The position numbers and the translations under genes were made by a program. From Spirodela intermedia (taxonomy: Eukaryota; Streptophyta; Magnoliopsida; Alismatales; Araceae): 64,000 bases of DNA. Location: assembly GCA_902729315.2 (NCBI GenBank), contig LR746267.1, positions 5,209,386 to 5,273,385 on the forward strand, read 5' to 3'. Shown piece by piece: positions 15,866 to 25,035 of this stretch; position 1 is the stretch's first letter; every line of letters begins with the position of its first letter. The notes below the pieces were generated by a model, which saw nothing but the letters and a program-made list of their open reading frames with translations, had not been told where the DNA came from and did no database searches.

Positions 15866-16421
15866 ATGGCGACGGTGAGCTGCTTAGGATATTGCGCCCT
15901 CGTCATCCTATTGATGTCTCAATTTTCTTGCAGTGAGTGCGAATACAAATTTTCACTGTTTCTAGTGTTAATATGTCTCACCATCTGTAATGTTTTCTCA
16001 TCCAGTTTATGTCTAATGCTATCCTGCTTTCCCTCAGTTGAGCAATCTACCCAGTCGAGCGGGTGGATAATATCCTTTGACTTCCTTAATCGTTGAATTT
16101 ATGCATATTGATGTCTGTGACATATACTCACTCTTGCTTTATTCTTCTCTCATCCGAGCAGCTGCGATGGGTAGTGATGTCGCGGATGAGGGATCGACAT
16201 CAAACTTGAGGGTACGTAAGATGCTAGATAACGTTGGGGATCGCAAGATACACATCTCGCTTTGCATCAAATGGCGATGCGAGGATAACGCAAGATGCTA
16301 CTGCTGCGGAGGTATATCAAACATGTGCAGGTATATAAGGGAAGACTGTGAGAAAATATGCGTGCACACTCCTCAAAGGGAAATCGCTACCGAGGCATCT
16401 CCGTCAATGGCTAAACCCTGA
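15866..16421 (+). CDS. Secreted eight-cysteine peptide, ESF1/MEG-like, copy 1
   Basis: This is a two-exon gene. Exon 1 (15866-15932, 67 nt) encodes a hydrophobic signal peptide (LGYCALVILLMSQFSC). Exon 2 (16162-16421) encodes the mature peptide and joins in phase 1. The cysteine pattern is C-x4-C-x5-C-x-C-C-x6-C-x6-C-x3-C with a CYCC core (RCYCCGG), followed by a tail ending PSMAKP. This framework resembles the EMBRYO SURROUNDING FACTOR 1 and maize MEG families of secreted signalling peptides, which act between maternal or endosperm tissue and embryo. The family assignment rests on the cysteine layout only. A second ATG (AMGSD) at the start of exon 2 is probably not used. It is the first of four related units reaching to 22.85 kb. 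Confidence 0.8.
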
Positions 16422-17978
16422 ATAACCTTTCATACGATCGCGGCTGCTCATAAGAGATCCAGAAAGTTCATGCATGTTTGTTTTCCGTACCGTAGGTTGC
16501 CCGTTTTCTATTTCTAGGCAAAATGTTAGCAACCCTCCGGCTGCTATATGTAAATAGTCTCCTCCAAATCTCAATGAAGGAATGTCGTCTTCACATCTAA
16601 CTAATCAAGCGAAGATGATGAACAAACTTAGCGGAGAACATCGTAAGTAAAAAAAAAAAGAACGGTAGTGAATGGCCAGGCCCGGGCATACTGGAGAAAA
16701 ATCTCTCCATGTTTTTATTCGAACGGGCTCCCTTCCTGTGTTCTTCGGTTGACCAGGGTCATTGAGAGAATTCGCAGACCAGTCATTTTACAGGTTAGCT
16801 ACAGTCTAGCCGATTTCAGACTTCAGTTCGACTTTCCTTCTCACTCGTTCTTGAGATTAGAGAACGGATCTTTTTTTTGTCCTAACAGACAGCGTTACAA
16901 CCAGGTCTCTTTGTCTCGTCCAGGGACCTGAACCACTGAACCAAAGACTAATCGCACGGGCACCTCAGGAAAACCCCTAATCTCTTGTCCCTCTCTCTCT
17001 CTCTCCGTTTTCGTCGTCTTCATCTCTCTAGTAACTGACGTTGGCTACTTAATCTCTTGTCCTGCCCCACAACCGTCTTCCTGATCCAGGCTTCATACTA
17101 GATCTCCGAGCATGCTATAGCTTAATTTCCTACCTTCTATCTTACTCCCCATAGTTGTTGATTAAGCAGTGATTGGTTTTCCACAAAGCAGCCTTGGCAA
17201 AAAAATTGCATGTGAATGTTTCCTGGTGAGCGAACGCCACGAGGCTTTGTTCGGTTTATCTTTGGAAATAAAGTATGATCGGTAAAATATATCACTGTAA
17301 CTAGGATGACTGCCAGAGTCAGTGATGGCACGCAACCATGCTAGGGGAAGCGGTCTCAGCCTCTTATCCAACCTCTTTCTCATTCATCTTCTTCTTTCTT
17401 CCACCACTTCCTCTTTCAAATCCATCTGCCTGTCCCTTGCCTTCCCATCTCAAAGTTTTCCTTCATTCAGCGACGCTCGTCTGACATCAAACCGCACCTA
17501 ATTGGGATACTGGGTGACACTTCTACCTTACATATCTCTCTTTCTGTGTCTGCATCTCTCTCTAAATATACTTACACATGTTTCATTGAGATCAAATTTT
17601 ATATCGTCTTCGTATTTATTTATTTTGACATTCAATTCAACGTCATACTCCCTGATATGGAAATGATAAAATATATCTCTGTGCTTGGGTAATGTATGTG
17701 ACAAATGCGTTACTTTGTCCATTTTTGTAAATTAGTTGAATTTTTCACCAAAAAGCTGACAGGGCATGTGATCCTAGTTGTGTCTTGCTCGATCCATAGA
17801 AGAAAAGCCCCAAGCTTTTATTCTGTGTTAATTCGCGGTATCCACACCACTAGTGAAGAGGTTTTTGACTATCGTACGACAGCGCCTGTAAGAGCTGTCC
17901 AAGAACCCAAGAGGAGAAGGCTAACTTGCCTAATTTGATCCCGACTGACTAAAGGGCGCAGAGGGGGGGGAGAGAGAG

Positions 17979-18068
<90 letters not shown>

Positions 18069-18220
18069 AGAGAGTGAGAGATCATAAAAGATCTGGTGGT
18101 CAAGATGATCACAGCTGATTGATGAGAGGAATCAAAACTCAATAAAACAGATCGATGCCAGATTTGATTCCTGGTCTTTTCATTCAAGGATACACGTGCT
18201 GAATTTTGGCTTTGGTCAAT
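16422..18220. other. Spacer between peptide copies 1 and 2, no gene recognised
   Basis: Only short frames without recognisable domains are present. A long (GA)n run lies at 17970-18065. The sequence next to the copy 1 stop is its probable 3' UTR, with GCATGTTTG near 16472 that is also found after copy 4 (CATGCATGTTTT near 22898). Confidence 0.5.
17970..18065. repeat. (GA)n microsatellite
   Basis: A nearly pure AG run of about 95 bases with one early interruption. The serine/leucine frame on the opposite strand is an artefact of this repeat. Confidence 0.95.
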
Positions 18221-18223
18221 GTG

Positions 18224-18448
18224 TATGATATCCTCATAATCTCCGTCAATTTAAAACGGACAGATACGCATCCCAGAAATTCATTGGCATTTCCAATGGA
18301 ACGATCTTTCGGAGCCGATTTTAGGAATATCATATCCTCTAACTTATAAGCCTTAATGAGGGGAAATCTTTAATCCCATCTAGATCAGAGCATCTATCTT
18401 TTATTAAAGACAGATAGAGCTGGTGAATGTGCGGGTAGAGCCTATACA
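18224..18448 (+). promoter_or_regulatory. Relic promoter of peptide copy 2 (pseudogene)
   Basis: GAATATCATATCC at 18325-18337 matches the palindromic element of the functional copies and sits 132 bp before the old ATG. A further inverted half site TATGATATCC lies at 18224-18233. The TATA position reads CTATACA (18442-18448), a weakened form. Confidence 0.5.
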
Positions 18449-18456
18449 CGAGAACA

Positions 18457-19422
18457 ATGGAGAAAATTCACAAGCTAGGTTTTGCATCCTAATTTGCTGT
18501 TGTTCCTTGAATTGAGTTCTGGCGAGAGTGAGTTTCAACCTGATTTTCAGTTCCTTCTTTCCCAATTAGTTTGAAAAGTCATCTATCTTCTGATAACTCA
18601 GGGAAGTTCTAACGTTGCTTGTAATCATGGTGTATATCATAAAGTGCGTATCGAAGTAATAGTTACGATTTACAGTGCTACGATATGTATTCTTAAATGG
18701 AAATATGAACGCGGTTAAGGGTTTTGAGGCCCTTCATTGCGACAAAAAGAACTTATCTTCGAAGGTTCGCCACAACCGTTGAAATTTGCGTTTTTGTCGA
18801 TCCTTGAGGATTAATTGTTTTCTTAGGAGTATAAACACTTTCATACGAACAAAACTCACCTGTTTAGTTCGGCCTGCGTGATCAACGATCCAGTCGGTCA
18901 ACCAGATACAGAGTTTCATTAACTACCATCCAGGAGCGGTAGTCAATAGCGTTTAAAATTTGCATTTTTCTTGACCAACGATTCTTTTTTTCTTGGAAAT
19001 ATCAACGTATTCATGCGAGCCTAAACATTCAGAAGATATCACTTGAGCATAAACGCAACATTCAGAAGATATCTCGGAACGCAAGAGAATGTTTGAGCTT
19101 TTGTTGAGTCTGCATGATCAATGGTAGACCGTCACAAATCCGTATGATATATTACACATGGCATTGATGCTTCTTTCTCCCTCTTTCTTGATATGCTAGA
19201 AGTCTCGACATTGGGGTGCGTAAGTTGCTACTGGATCGCAACAGCAAGATCCACTTCTCTCTGCGCTTCAGGACTTGTGAGAAGGGAACATGCTACTGTT
19301 GTAAGAACAAAGCCCCATGCGATTATAAGATTCCTGATTGCGAAGCACATTGCTTTCACAATGGCGCAACGGGTGGTATTCGACAATCTCCTGCCTTGTC
19401 GTATGAGACGGCCAAACCTTGA
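18457..19422 (+). pseudogene. Decayed eight-cysteine peptide gene, copy 2
   Basis: Exon 1 can be aligned at 18457-18527: ATGGAGAAAATTCACAAG matches the start of copy 3. The original frame hits TAA at 18490, and the hydrophobic NLLLFLELSS run continues only in the next frame, so a one-base indel has occurred. A GTGAG donor follows at 18528. Exon 2 homology runs from about 19192 to the TGA at 19422 and keeps CYCC and the last cysteines. The first cysteine is Arg (CGC), the next spacing is x4 instead of x5, and the exon's 5' part with the acceptor is eroded. The intron is longer than in the other copies because of an internal duplication. It is judged non-functional, although the exon 2 frame itself is open. 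Confidence 0.75.
18775..19160. repeat. Diverged tandem duplication inside the copy 2 intron
   Basis: Two similar stretches occur in order. The segment from about 18775 (GAAATTTGCGTTTTTGTCGA ... GCGTGATCAACGATCCAGTC) recurs from about 18951 (AAAATTTGCATTTTTCTTGA ... GCATGATCAATGGTAGACCG). Inside the second half, a 17-bp sequence AACATTCAGAAGATATC is itself repeated at 19024-19040 and 19057-19073. This explains the extra length of the intron. Confidence 0.6.
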
Positions 19423-20495
19423 ATTTGCATTCGGGGAGACGACCAATGGATAACCAGACAACTTGGTCGTTGTTTTCTCAATAAAGGTTACTCTTTTGTA
19501 CTGGGAATTTGCAGAGTCGCATAACATGTCAGTTTTAAGATGTTTCTCTTGTTCCTCGTTCGTCACGTGTCTCGATGGCTGCGAGCTAGAAAGGGAGTTG
19601 GAAGGTTTCTCTTGCTGTTGGGTCGTGGAGAGCGTTGGATTGTGGATGAGGCTCATTCAAGATTTAGAAGTCTATAAAAGTGCAACTAGTGGAGAAAGAT
19701 GGGTTATTTAATGTTGTCCTGAGGATGAAAATTGATTCCTCTTGAATGTCCTCTTTCCATTCTTATGTCTACAGTTGTAGAGTCCCACTCTAGCTCTCCC
19801 ACGATGTGGCAACCGTTCTCTAAACCATTAGATCTTGATCTCTCCCCTTGATCCATTTTCTTCGCGATAGTGCATCCGGCGAAACGATCCCCCCTAGGTA
19901 TTAATACCCAACTGTCTGTCTATCTGAATCTCTCTCTCTCTCTCTCTCTCTCTCTTTGTGTCTCTTTCTTTCTTGCTGCCCCTCACTTTTTCTTTGGACA
20001 CAATGACTACAAGAAAGGTGGACAGAAGAAACTGAAGGCCAGGAAAGCAAAGAGACCACGATGAGCTTAGAAACGGAAAAACCGGTGGAGAGAGAAGGTA
20101 GGCTGGTGTGAAACAGAAGCCCCCTTCTCACGGTGTCGTGCGGCAGTTACTTCGGGAGCTCCTCTAGACGAGGGAGCCATGCGGACCAACAGTAGGAGTA
20201 TGAGTCCGAACGGTCTCGGCAGACTCGTCTGTGTGAACGCTCGACGGAGTGCCCGGCGTTAGAAGCGTACGTCGCCTGCTACGCATGAGCGGACGACCCC
20301 AAACATGCCCGTTCGGTTCGACCTCTCCGCAAAGTTGTTGAGATATTCCTGAAGAATAGGTCTTGAGTTCTTAACAGCGAGTAATCCGGTCAATCTGTCA
20401 GCAAAAACCGCGCGGTGCTCATTTTTGAGGCAAAAAATTACATGCACCTGAATATTTTTACTTCCAGCTTATGAGTCTTTAACATCTAAAGATTC
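19423..20495. other. Spacer between peptide copies 2 and 3, no gene recognised
   Basis: Only short frames are present. A CT run lies at 19930-19954. No domain, RNA gene or transposon end was recognised. Confidence 0.45.
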
Positions 20496-20499
20496 AAAA

Positions 20500-20616
20500 G
20501 AATATCATATCCTTCAAAATCTGATATCTAGAAAGAGAGAAAACCTTCCATTCGACACGTGTTGAGAAACACTACCATCCATTTGGATAAGAATCTCAGA
20601 AAAAGTACTATAAAAG
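20500..20616 (+). promoter_or_regulatory. Promoter of peptide gene copy 3: palindromic element and TATA box
   Basis: GAATATCATATCC at 20500-20512 lies 162 bp before the ATG. CTATAAAAG at 20608-20616 is a good TATA box. A CACGTG G-box occurs at 20560-20565. Both main elements recur at similar distances before copy 4. Confidence 0.6.
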
Positions 20617-20661
20617 GTGCACATACAGTCATGTCACTCGTAGCATCTTCCCGGAAGAGTC

Positions 20662-21079
20662 ATGGAGAGGGTGAAGAATCTTGGTTACGTCGTCCTCGCC
20701 ATCCTGCTGCTGTCTCAGTTTTCTTACCGTGAGTGAGAGACCTTTTCATATTTTCTTCGTCTAGGATGCCTGTGATACGAAGGTCATTCGTTCCTATAAT
20801 TCTTTTCTGTTGTTCGCAGATGCGAACGGGAGTGACCTGGAAGAAGGTGGATCGGCATCAAGCTCGTTGGTGCGTAAGCTGTTAGACAATGGCGGAGATA
20901 AGAAGATCCATATCTCTTTTTGCATCAAGAGAAATTGCATCGGCGATGTAAGATGCTACTGCTGCTTGGGCCTAGGAAACAAATGCAGGTATACAAGGAA
21001 AGAGTGCGACCACATGTGCAAACTCAAACCTGATGCAGCGATCGGTAGTGAGGCATATCCATCAGTGCTTGAGCCATGA
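20662..21079 (+). CDS. Secreted eight-cysteine peptide, ESF1/MEG-like, copy 3
   Basis: Exon 1 (20662-20728, 67 nt) encodes a signal peptide core (LGYVVLAILLLSQFSY). Exon 2 (20820-21079) joins in phase 1 across a 91-bp intron. The cysteine framework C-x4-C-x5-CYCC-x6-C-x6-C-x3-C is identical in spacing to copies 1 and 4, and the peptide ends PSVLEP. Before the cysteines is a conserved propeptide-like stretch (DLEEGG ... RKLLDN ... KKIHIS). The cysteine pattern suggests an ESF1/MEG-type extracellular signalling peptide. With its strong TATA box and short intron it looks like the best-preserved unit of the array. Confidence 0.82.
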
Positions 21080-22035
21080 ATAGCCGTTTAGACAATCGCC
21101 CTCTAGATGAGCGATGAAATAAGTGCCATGTACGTATATTCCCTTCAATAAGAACTATCGCCTTTTCTTTTCAATTTATAAGCTCGTCAGAGTGTAAGAA
21201 AGGTTAGACAACGTATTCACTTAATATCGTGGATTTTTGTCTCTACACTGATGATTCTGAGGATCAGTGGATAAGGCCAGAATGGCAAAAATCTTAACTG
21301 TCACATCTCACTGAAGGCATACCTAATCTCCTCCCTCTCACCTCTCTCTTTGCCCGGGGCTCTCCCGCCTGCGGCATTCTAGTATGTTAAATGACGAATA
21401 TTTTGGCCACACCTAACTACTAGGCTTCCAGAATTAATCCGGCCTATGCCTCCGGTAATGGATGTAATTAGACTCGTTTCTGTCTGGTCGAAAGGACTCA
21501 ATATACATTCATGGATCTCATACCTTGTAAAGATCTTTATCTATTATCCATCAGACTTTTGTTCTGAACATGATATCTTGAAGCACGGTATGCCTTTAGC
21601 TCCTCCTACCTCCCTCCTCTTTCCCCATCTCTTCCCCTTTGCTTCATTCAAATATCAAGCATTAAAGATGGGAGTATTTTTTCCATGCCCAACCGACACC
21701 CATAACGTTGTCGTCCGGGTCTTGCCTAATGGACGCGCCGACTGTCTCGTTGCAATGGATTGACAACTATAGTTTATCAAATATTTAATAGGTCTCACGT
21801 CTTGCAAATATTGCTGCAATTTTATTAAGAGATTTCATTGGATACCAAATCCCAAGCATCATTTGCGTATCCCCCGCTCCATTTCCCCCTCTTTTTCTCC
21901 CCCTTCTATCAGACGTTATAAGTTCACACATAAAATAGATGCGGATCTCAAGAAGATTCCGCTTTTAATTATCGCTCAAGAGGAGCGCGTTGTCGAATAT
22001 TACTGCCGAATTATGACTCACTAAATTTAGCAAGA
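21080..22035. other. Spacer between peptide copies 3 and 4, no gene recognised
   Basis: Only short frames occur. The segment ACGAATATTTTGGCCACACC near 21395 resembles CAGAATATTTTGGACCACTA near 23275. This suggests the duplicated unit was larger than the gene alone. Confidence 0.45.
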
Positions 22036-22041
22036 TATAAG

Positions 22042-22158
22042 GGATATCATATCCTTTCAAATCGGAAGGTTATAATGAGAGAATATCTGGCATTTACTGG
22101 ATGCTTTGAGAAGAGATCTGTCGTTTTGCACGAGTCTTCTGCGTGATAGTATAAAATG
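22042..22158 (+). promoter_or_regulatory. Promoter of peptide gene copy 4: perfect palindrome and TATA box
   Basis: GGATATCATATCC at 22042-22054 is a perfect inverted repeat (GGATAT and ATATCC around one C), 162 bp before the ATG. TATAAAATG at 22150-22158 is the TATA box. Confidence 0.6.
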
Positions 22159-22203
22159 AGGACTATAGTGGGAACATCCTGGCGGAATCTGCATTGAAGA
22201 ATC

Positions 22204-22848
22204 ATGTCGAGGGTCGGCAGTTTGGGATACCTCGTCCTCGCCGCCCTGTTTTTGTCCCTATTTCTTTTAAGTGATAATGCATCTATCCCTCCATTTTTTC
22301 TGAAGATTCACTGCGATTATCTATCACCGTTTGAATGTTTTTATTATTGTAGTTTAACATCTTCTCGATATTTTCACTTCCTAGTCTCACTTCGTTTCAG
22401 CCAAACTTTCATTAATCAGTTTCTTCTTTTATTTGTCAAAACCGTGATGTCAGATTAAATTTTCCTTCTCCCCTAATCGTTGAGAAGTTAAGCGGCTCAG
22501 GCTGTCTTTCTGGATATGAACTTGAAATACCGAAGAAGAGTTTCTTATTTTCTAGTACTTTATTTCTATGATTCTTCTCTTCACATAACAGATGCGAAAG
22601 GCAGTGAACTAGAAGATGGATTAAAAGCAAACTTTTGGGCACGTAAGATGTTGGCAAATGTTAGAGATCGCAAGCTCAACATCATCCTTTGCGTCAGACT
22701 GAAGTGCCAAGGTGGAGTAAGATGCTACTGCTGCGGTACTAGAAAAGGCAGATGTGAGCACACCAGGGAAGATTGTGATAAAATATGCAAGCATACTCGT
22801 GGGAGAGAAATGAATCCTATGCTATCTCCATCAATGGATAAACCTTGA
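22204..22848 (+). CDS. Secreted eight-cysteine peptide, ESF1/MEG-like, copy 4
   Basis: Exon 1 (22204-22270, 67 nt) encodes a signal peptide (LGYLVLAALFLSLFLL). Exon 2 (22592-22848) joins in phase 1. The intron is 321 bp and its donor, AGTGATAA, is weaker than in copies 1 and 3. The cysteine spacing is exactly that of the other intact copies, with CYCC and RCEHTREDCDKIC. The tail ends PSMDKP, close to copy 1. The propeptide region (SELEDGL ... RKMLANV) is also shared. The role is inferred as a secreted signalling peptide of ESF1/MEG type. If the donor is not used, the gene would give a truncated product. Confidence 0.78.
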
Positions 22849-24200
22849 ACAATACTTTATATAAGCGTTATCTTCTTGAGCCATTCAAGAAGTAGCATGC
22901 ATGTTTTACCTCCTCCATCAAAGATTCGGTAAAATGTCAACATGACTTTTTGATTCGGGATCTGGTCCGTCGGCCAATCTTGTCGATTCACACTAACAAC
23001 CAGAAGAGGAATAGTACTTGCAGAAAATGTCCAACGAGCTTGGCTTTACCAGGCACTTCAGAGTTCGTGTAAGAGTGTTTAATTGAGATTGCCAAGGTCT
23101 AATGGTGATAATGGTTAGAAGCTTCATTAGCCCCAAATGCCCGAGGATACTTTCAAAACTGAACAAGAAAAAAAGATTGCAGTGAAAGAAAGATCCTCAG
23201 AATATCCCTGTTTCTTGGCGGAGGCCTTAAAAATGGGTTTCCTTGTTCGTCTCCCGGAGATCTGGGTAATCGTCAGAATATTTTGGACCACTATTTCTAT
23301 ATCTCAACCCTTGCACTCTCTCGGCTTCCTTCTTCTCTGATCCTCTCACTCTCCACTTCTAATTCTTGTTCTCAGACATTCCTGAAAGAGTCTTCTTGGC
23401 ATTCTCAACCATCGGCATTCAAGAATGACTGTCTCCTTGATCCATGGCCTTATAATGGGAACTCTCAACCATCTGCATTCAAGAATGACCATGTCTCGTT
23501 GGCTATGTCTCAAGCAAATGGCTGCCTAACTTTTCCCATGGAGCATCAGTTCGGAACTCTGGGGGCCTCCGGAACTCCTATGAAAGGAGAACTCCAAGAC
23601 CTCTTGTAAAACAAGCATCAATCGATTGTAGTCCAAGAAGGCCCTTCCCCTCAACCCCCCGCTCCCCCCCCCATACCCATCTCTCTCTAAGCCTTTACGG
23701 CCCTCCTCTATCTCCTTTCCTCTGCTGCCTCTTTCCACCTCTATCTTTCGCAGGTCGAAGATGTTAACAGGGTCTATTTTTATGAGCATGTCACTGTTCG
23801 CCAAATGGTGACATGATAGCCCAAAGCTTTAGGGCCAAGTAGGCGCAGATCACCGAAGGCATGATTTTATAAATAACGACGGAGTATAAATGACTGCAAT
23901 GCTAGGCCTAGACAGGGCCTTCAGGAGAAGAAGCTCCCGGACATAATCAAAAGCATTAAAACTGGGTTTCTTTCTTGTGCCGTGGGGATACATAGGCCAT
24001 CTTCAGAATGTACGGATTAGTGATTCTAAAGCTCTGGCCGTGTCTAGCCAATTCCAAACCATAACCCATCTCTCTTTCTCTCTCCCTCTTCCTCTCTCTC
24101 TCTGTTTTTTCTCTCCCTCTTCATTTCCGCACCATTCTAGTATCAGTCAAAATAGGTCAAATCTTTTTCTGATCTTAAAATAACTTAATCATTAATTATA
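22849..24200. other. Spacer after the peptide array, no gene recognised
   Basis: Short frames only. A small direct repeat occurs: TCTCAACCATCGGCATTCAA (about 23403) and TCTCAACCATCTGCATTCAA (about 23462). CT-rich runs follow near 24070-24120. No fifth peptide copy was found. Confidence 0.45.
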
Positions 24201-24904
24201 TTAAATCCTCTGTGGTGCGACAATGTATCATCTGGCTGCTGAAGAGTAGACTCATTTGATCATCGAGGATTTCATGAGATTTCATGGGTTTGATGTCTTA
24301 TGAATAATTTTTTTTTTAGTGTCAACTTTTAAATTAATGCTTTTTCCCAGCTGGCTCAACAAAAGCTATATGAAACAGAAATAGAACCTTGAATCAACAA
24401 GGATCAAAGTACTATCCCTTGAAACCATAATAGTTGTTTGCATCCACAAGCGAAAGATATCTCTCAAAGAGGAAGAAAATTCATAATGATTTATCTCCTC
24501 TTACAATATCCTAGCCTTTAGATGGTCAAAATTAGTTTTAACTCTCAAAAAATTAGATCAGTTATAGAAGCAATGTTAAATAATATAACATCGAAATAAT
24601 CACTTAAAATTGAAAGCTGATGTGGATTTATTTTGGTTTAAGCTCATTTTTGGTCTTGAAATATTTCTAGTCCTCATTTTTATTTTTTTGTATGAGCATT
24701 TATAGTTTGTTCGTTTCTTGTCTTTGAATAATTCTACTAATAGAGCCAACATAGAGCCATTAATCAAGATGAGGTTAGTTGGATGCTAATTGAGTTGACC
24801 TCTTAGGACCATAGTCTAAATAAAGTATTTAGAGGAAATACTTTGTTCTGATGGAGTTTTAAAATCTAGTAAAAACTAGTTAAAACTGTGTTTAGTGTAT
24901 ATCC

Positions 24905-25035
24905 TACTAAATGTTGGTTTAAACGTTTTGATGTTGAAAATTAATCATAATCTATAAAAAGAAATTTTTGTGGTAAATATGTTACTTTCCACTAATGTCT
25001 AGACGAAGATCTTAATTATTAGATATAGTCTATTT
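24905..25035 (+). repeat. Diverged direct repeat, left copy
   Basis: The segment with GTTGGTTTAAACGTTTTGATGT (24913 on) ending TTAGATATAGTCT resembles 27358-27480 in the same order and direction. This could be a decayed LTR pair about 2.45 kb apart. Confidence 0.4.
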
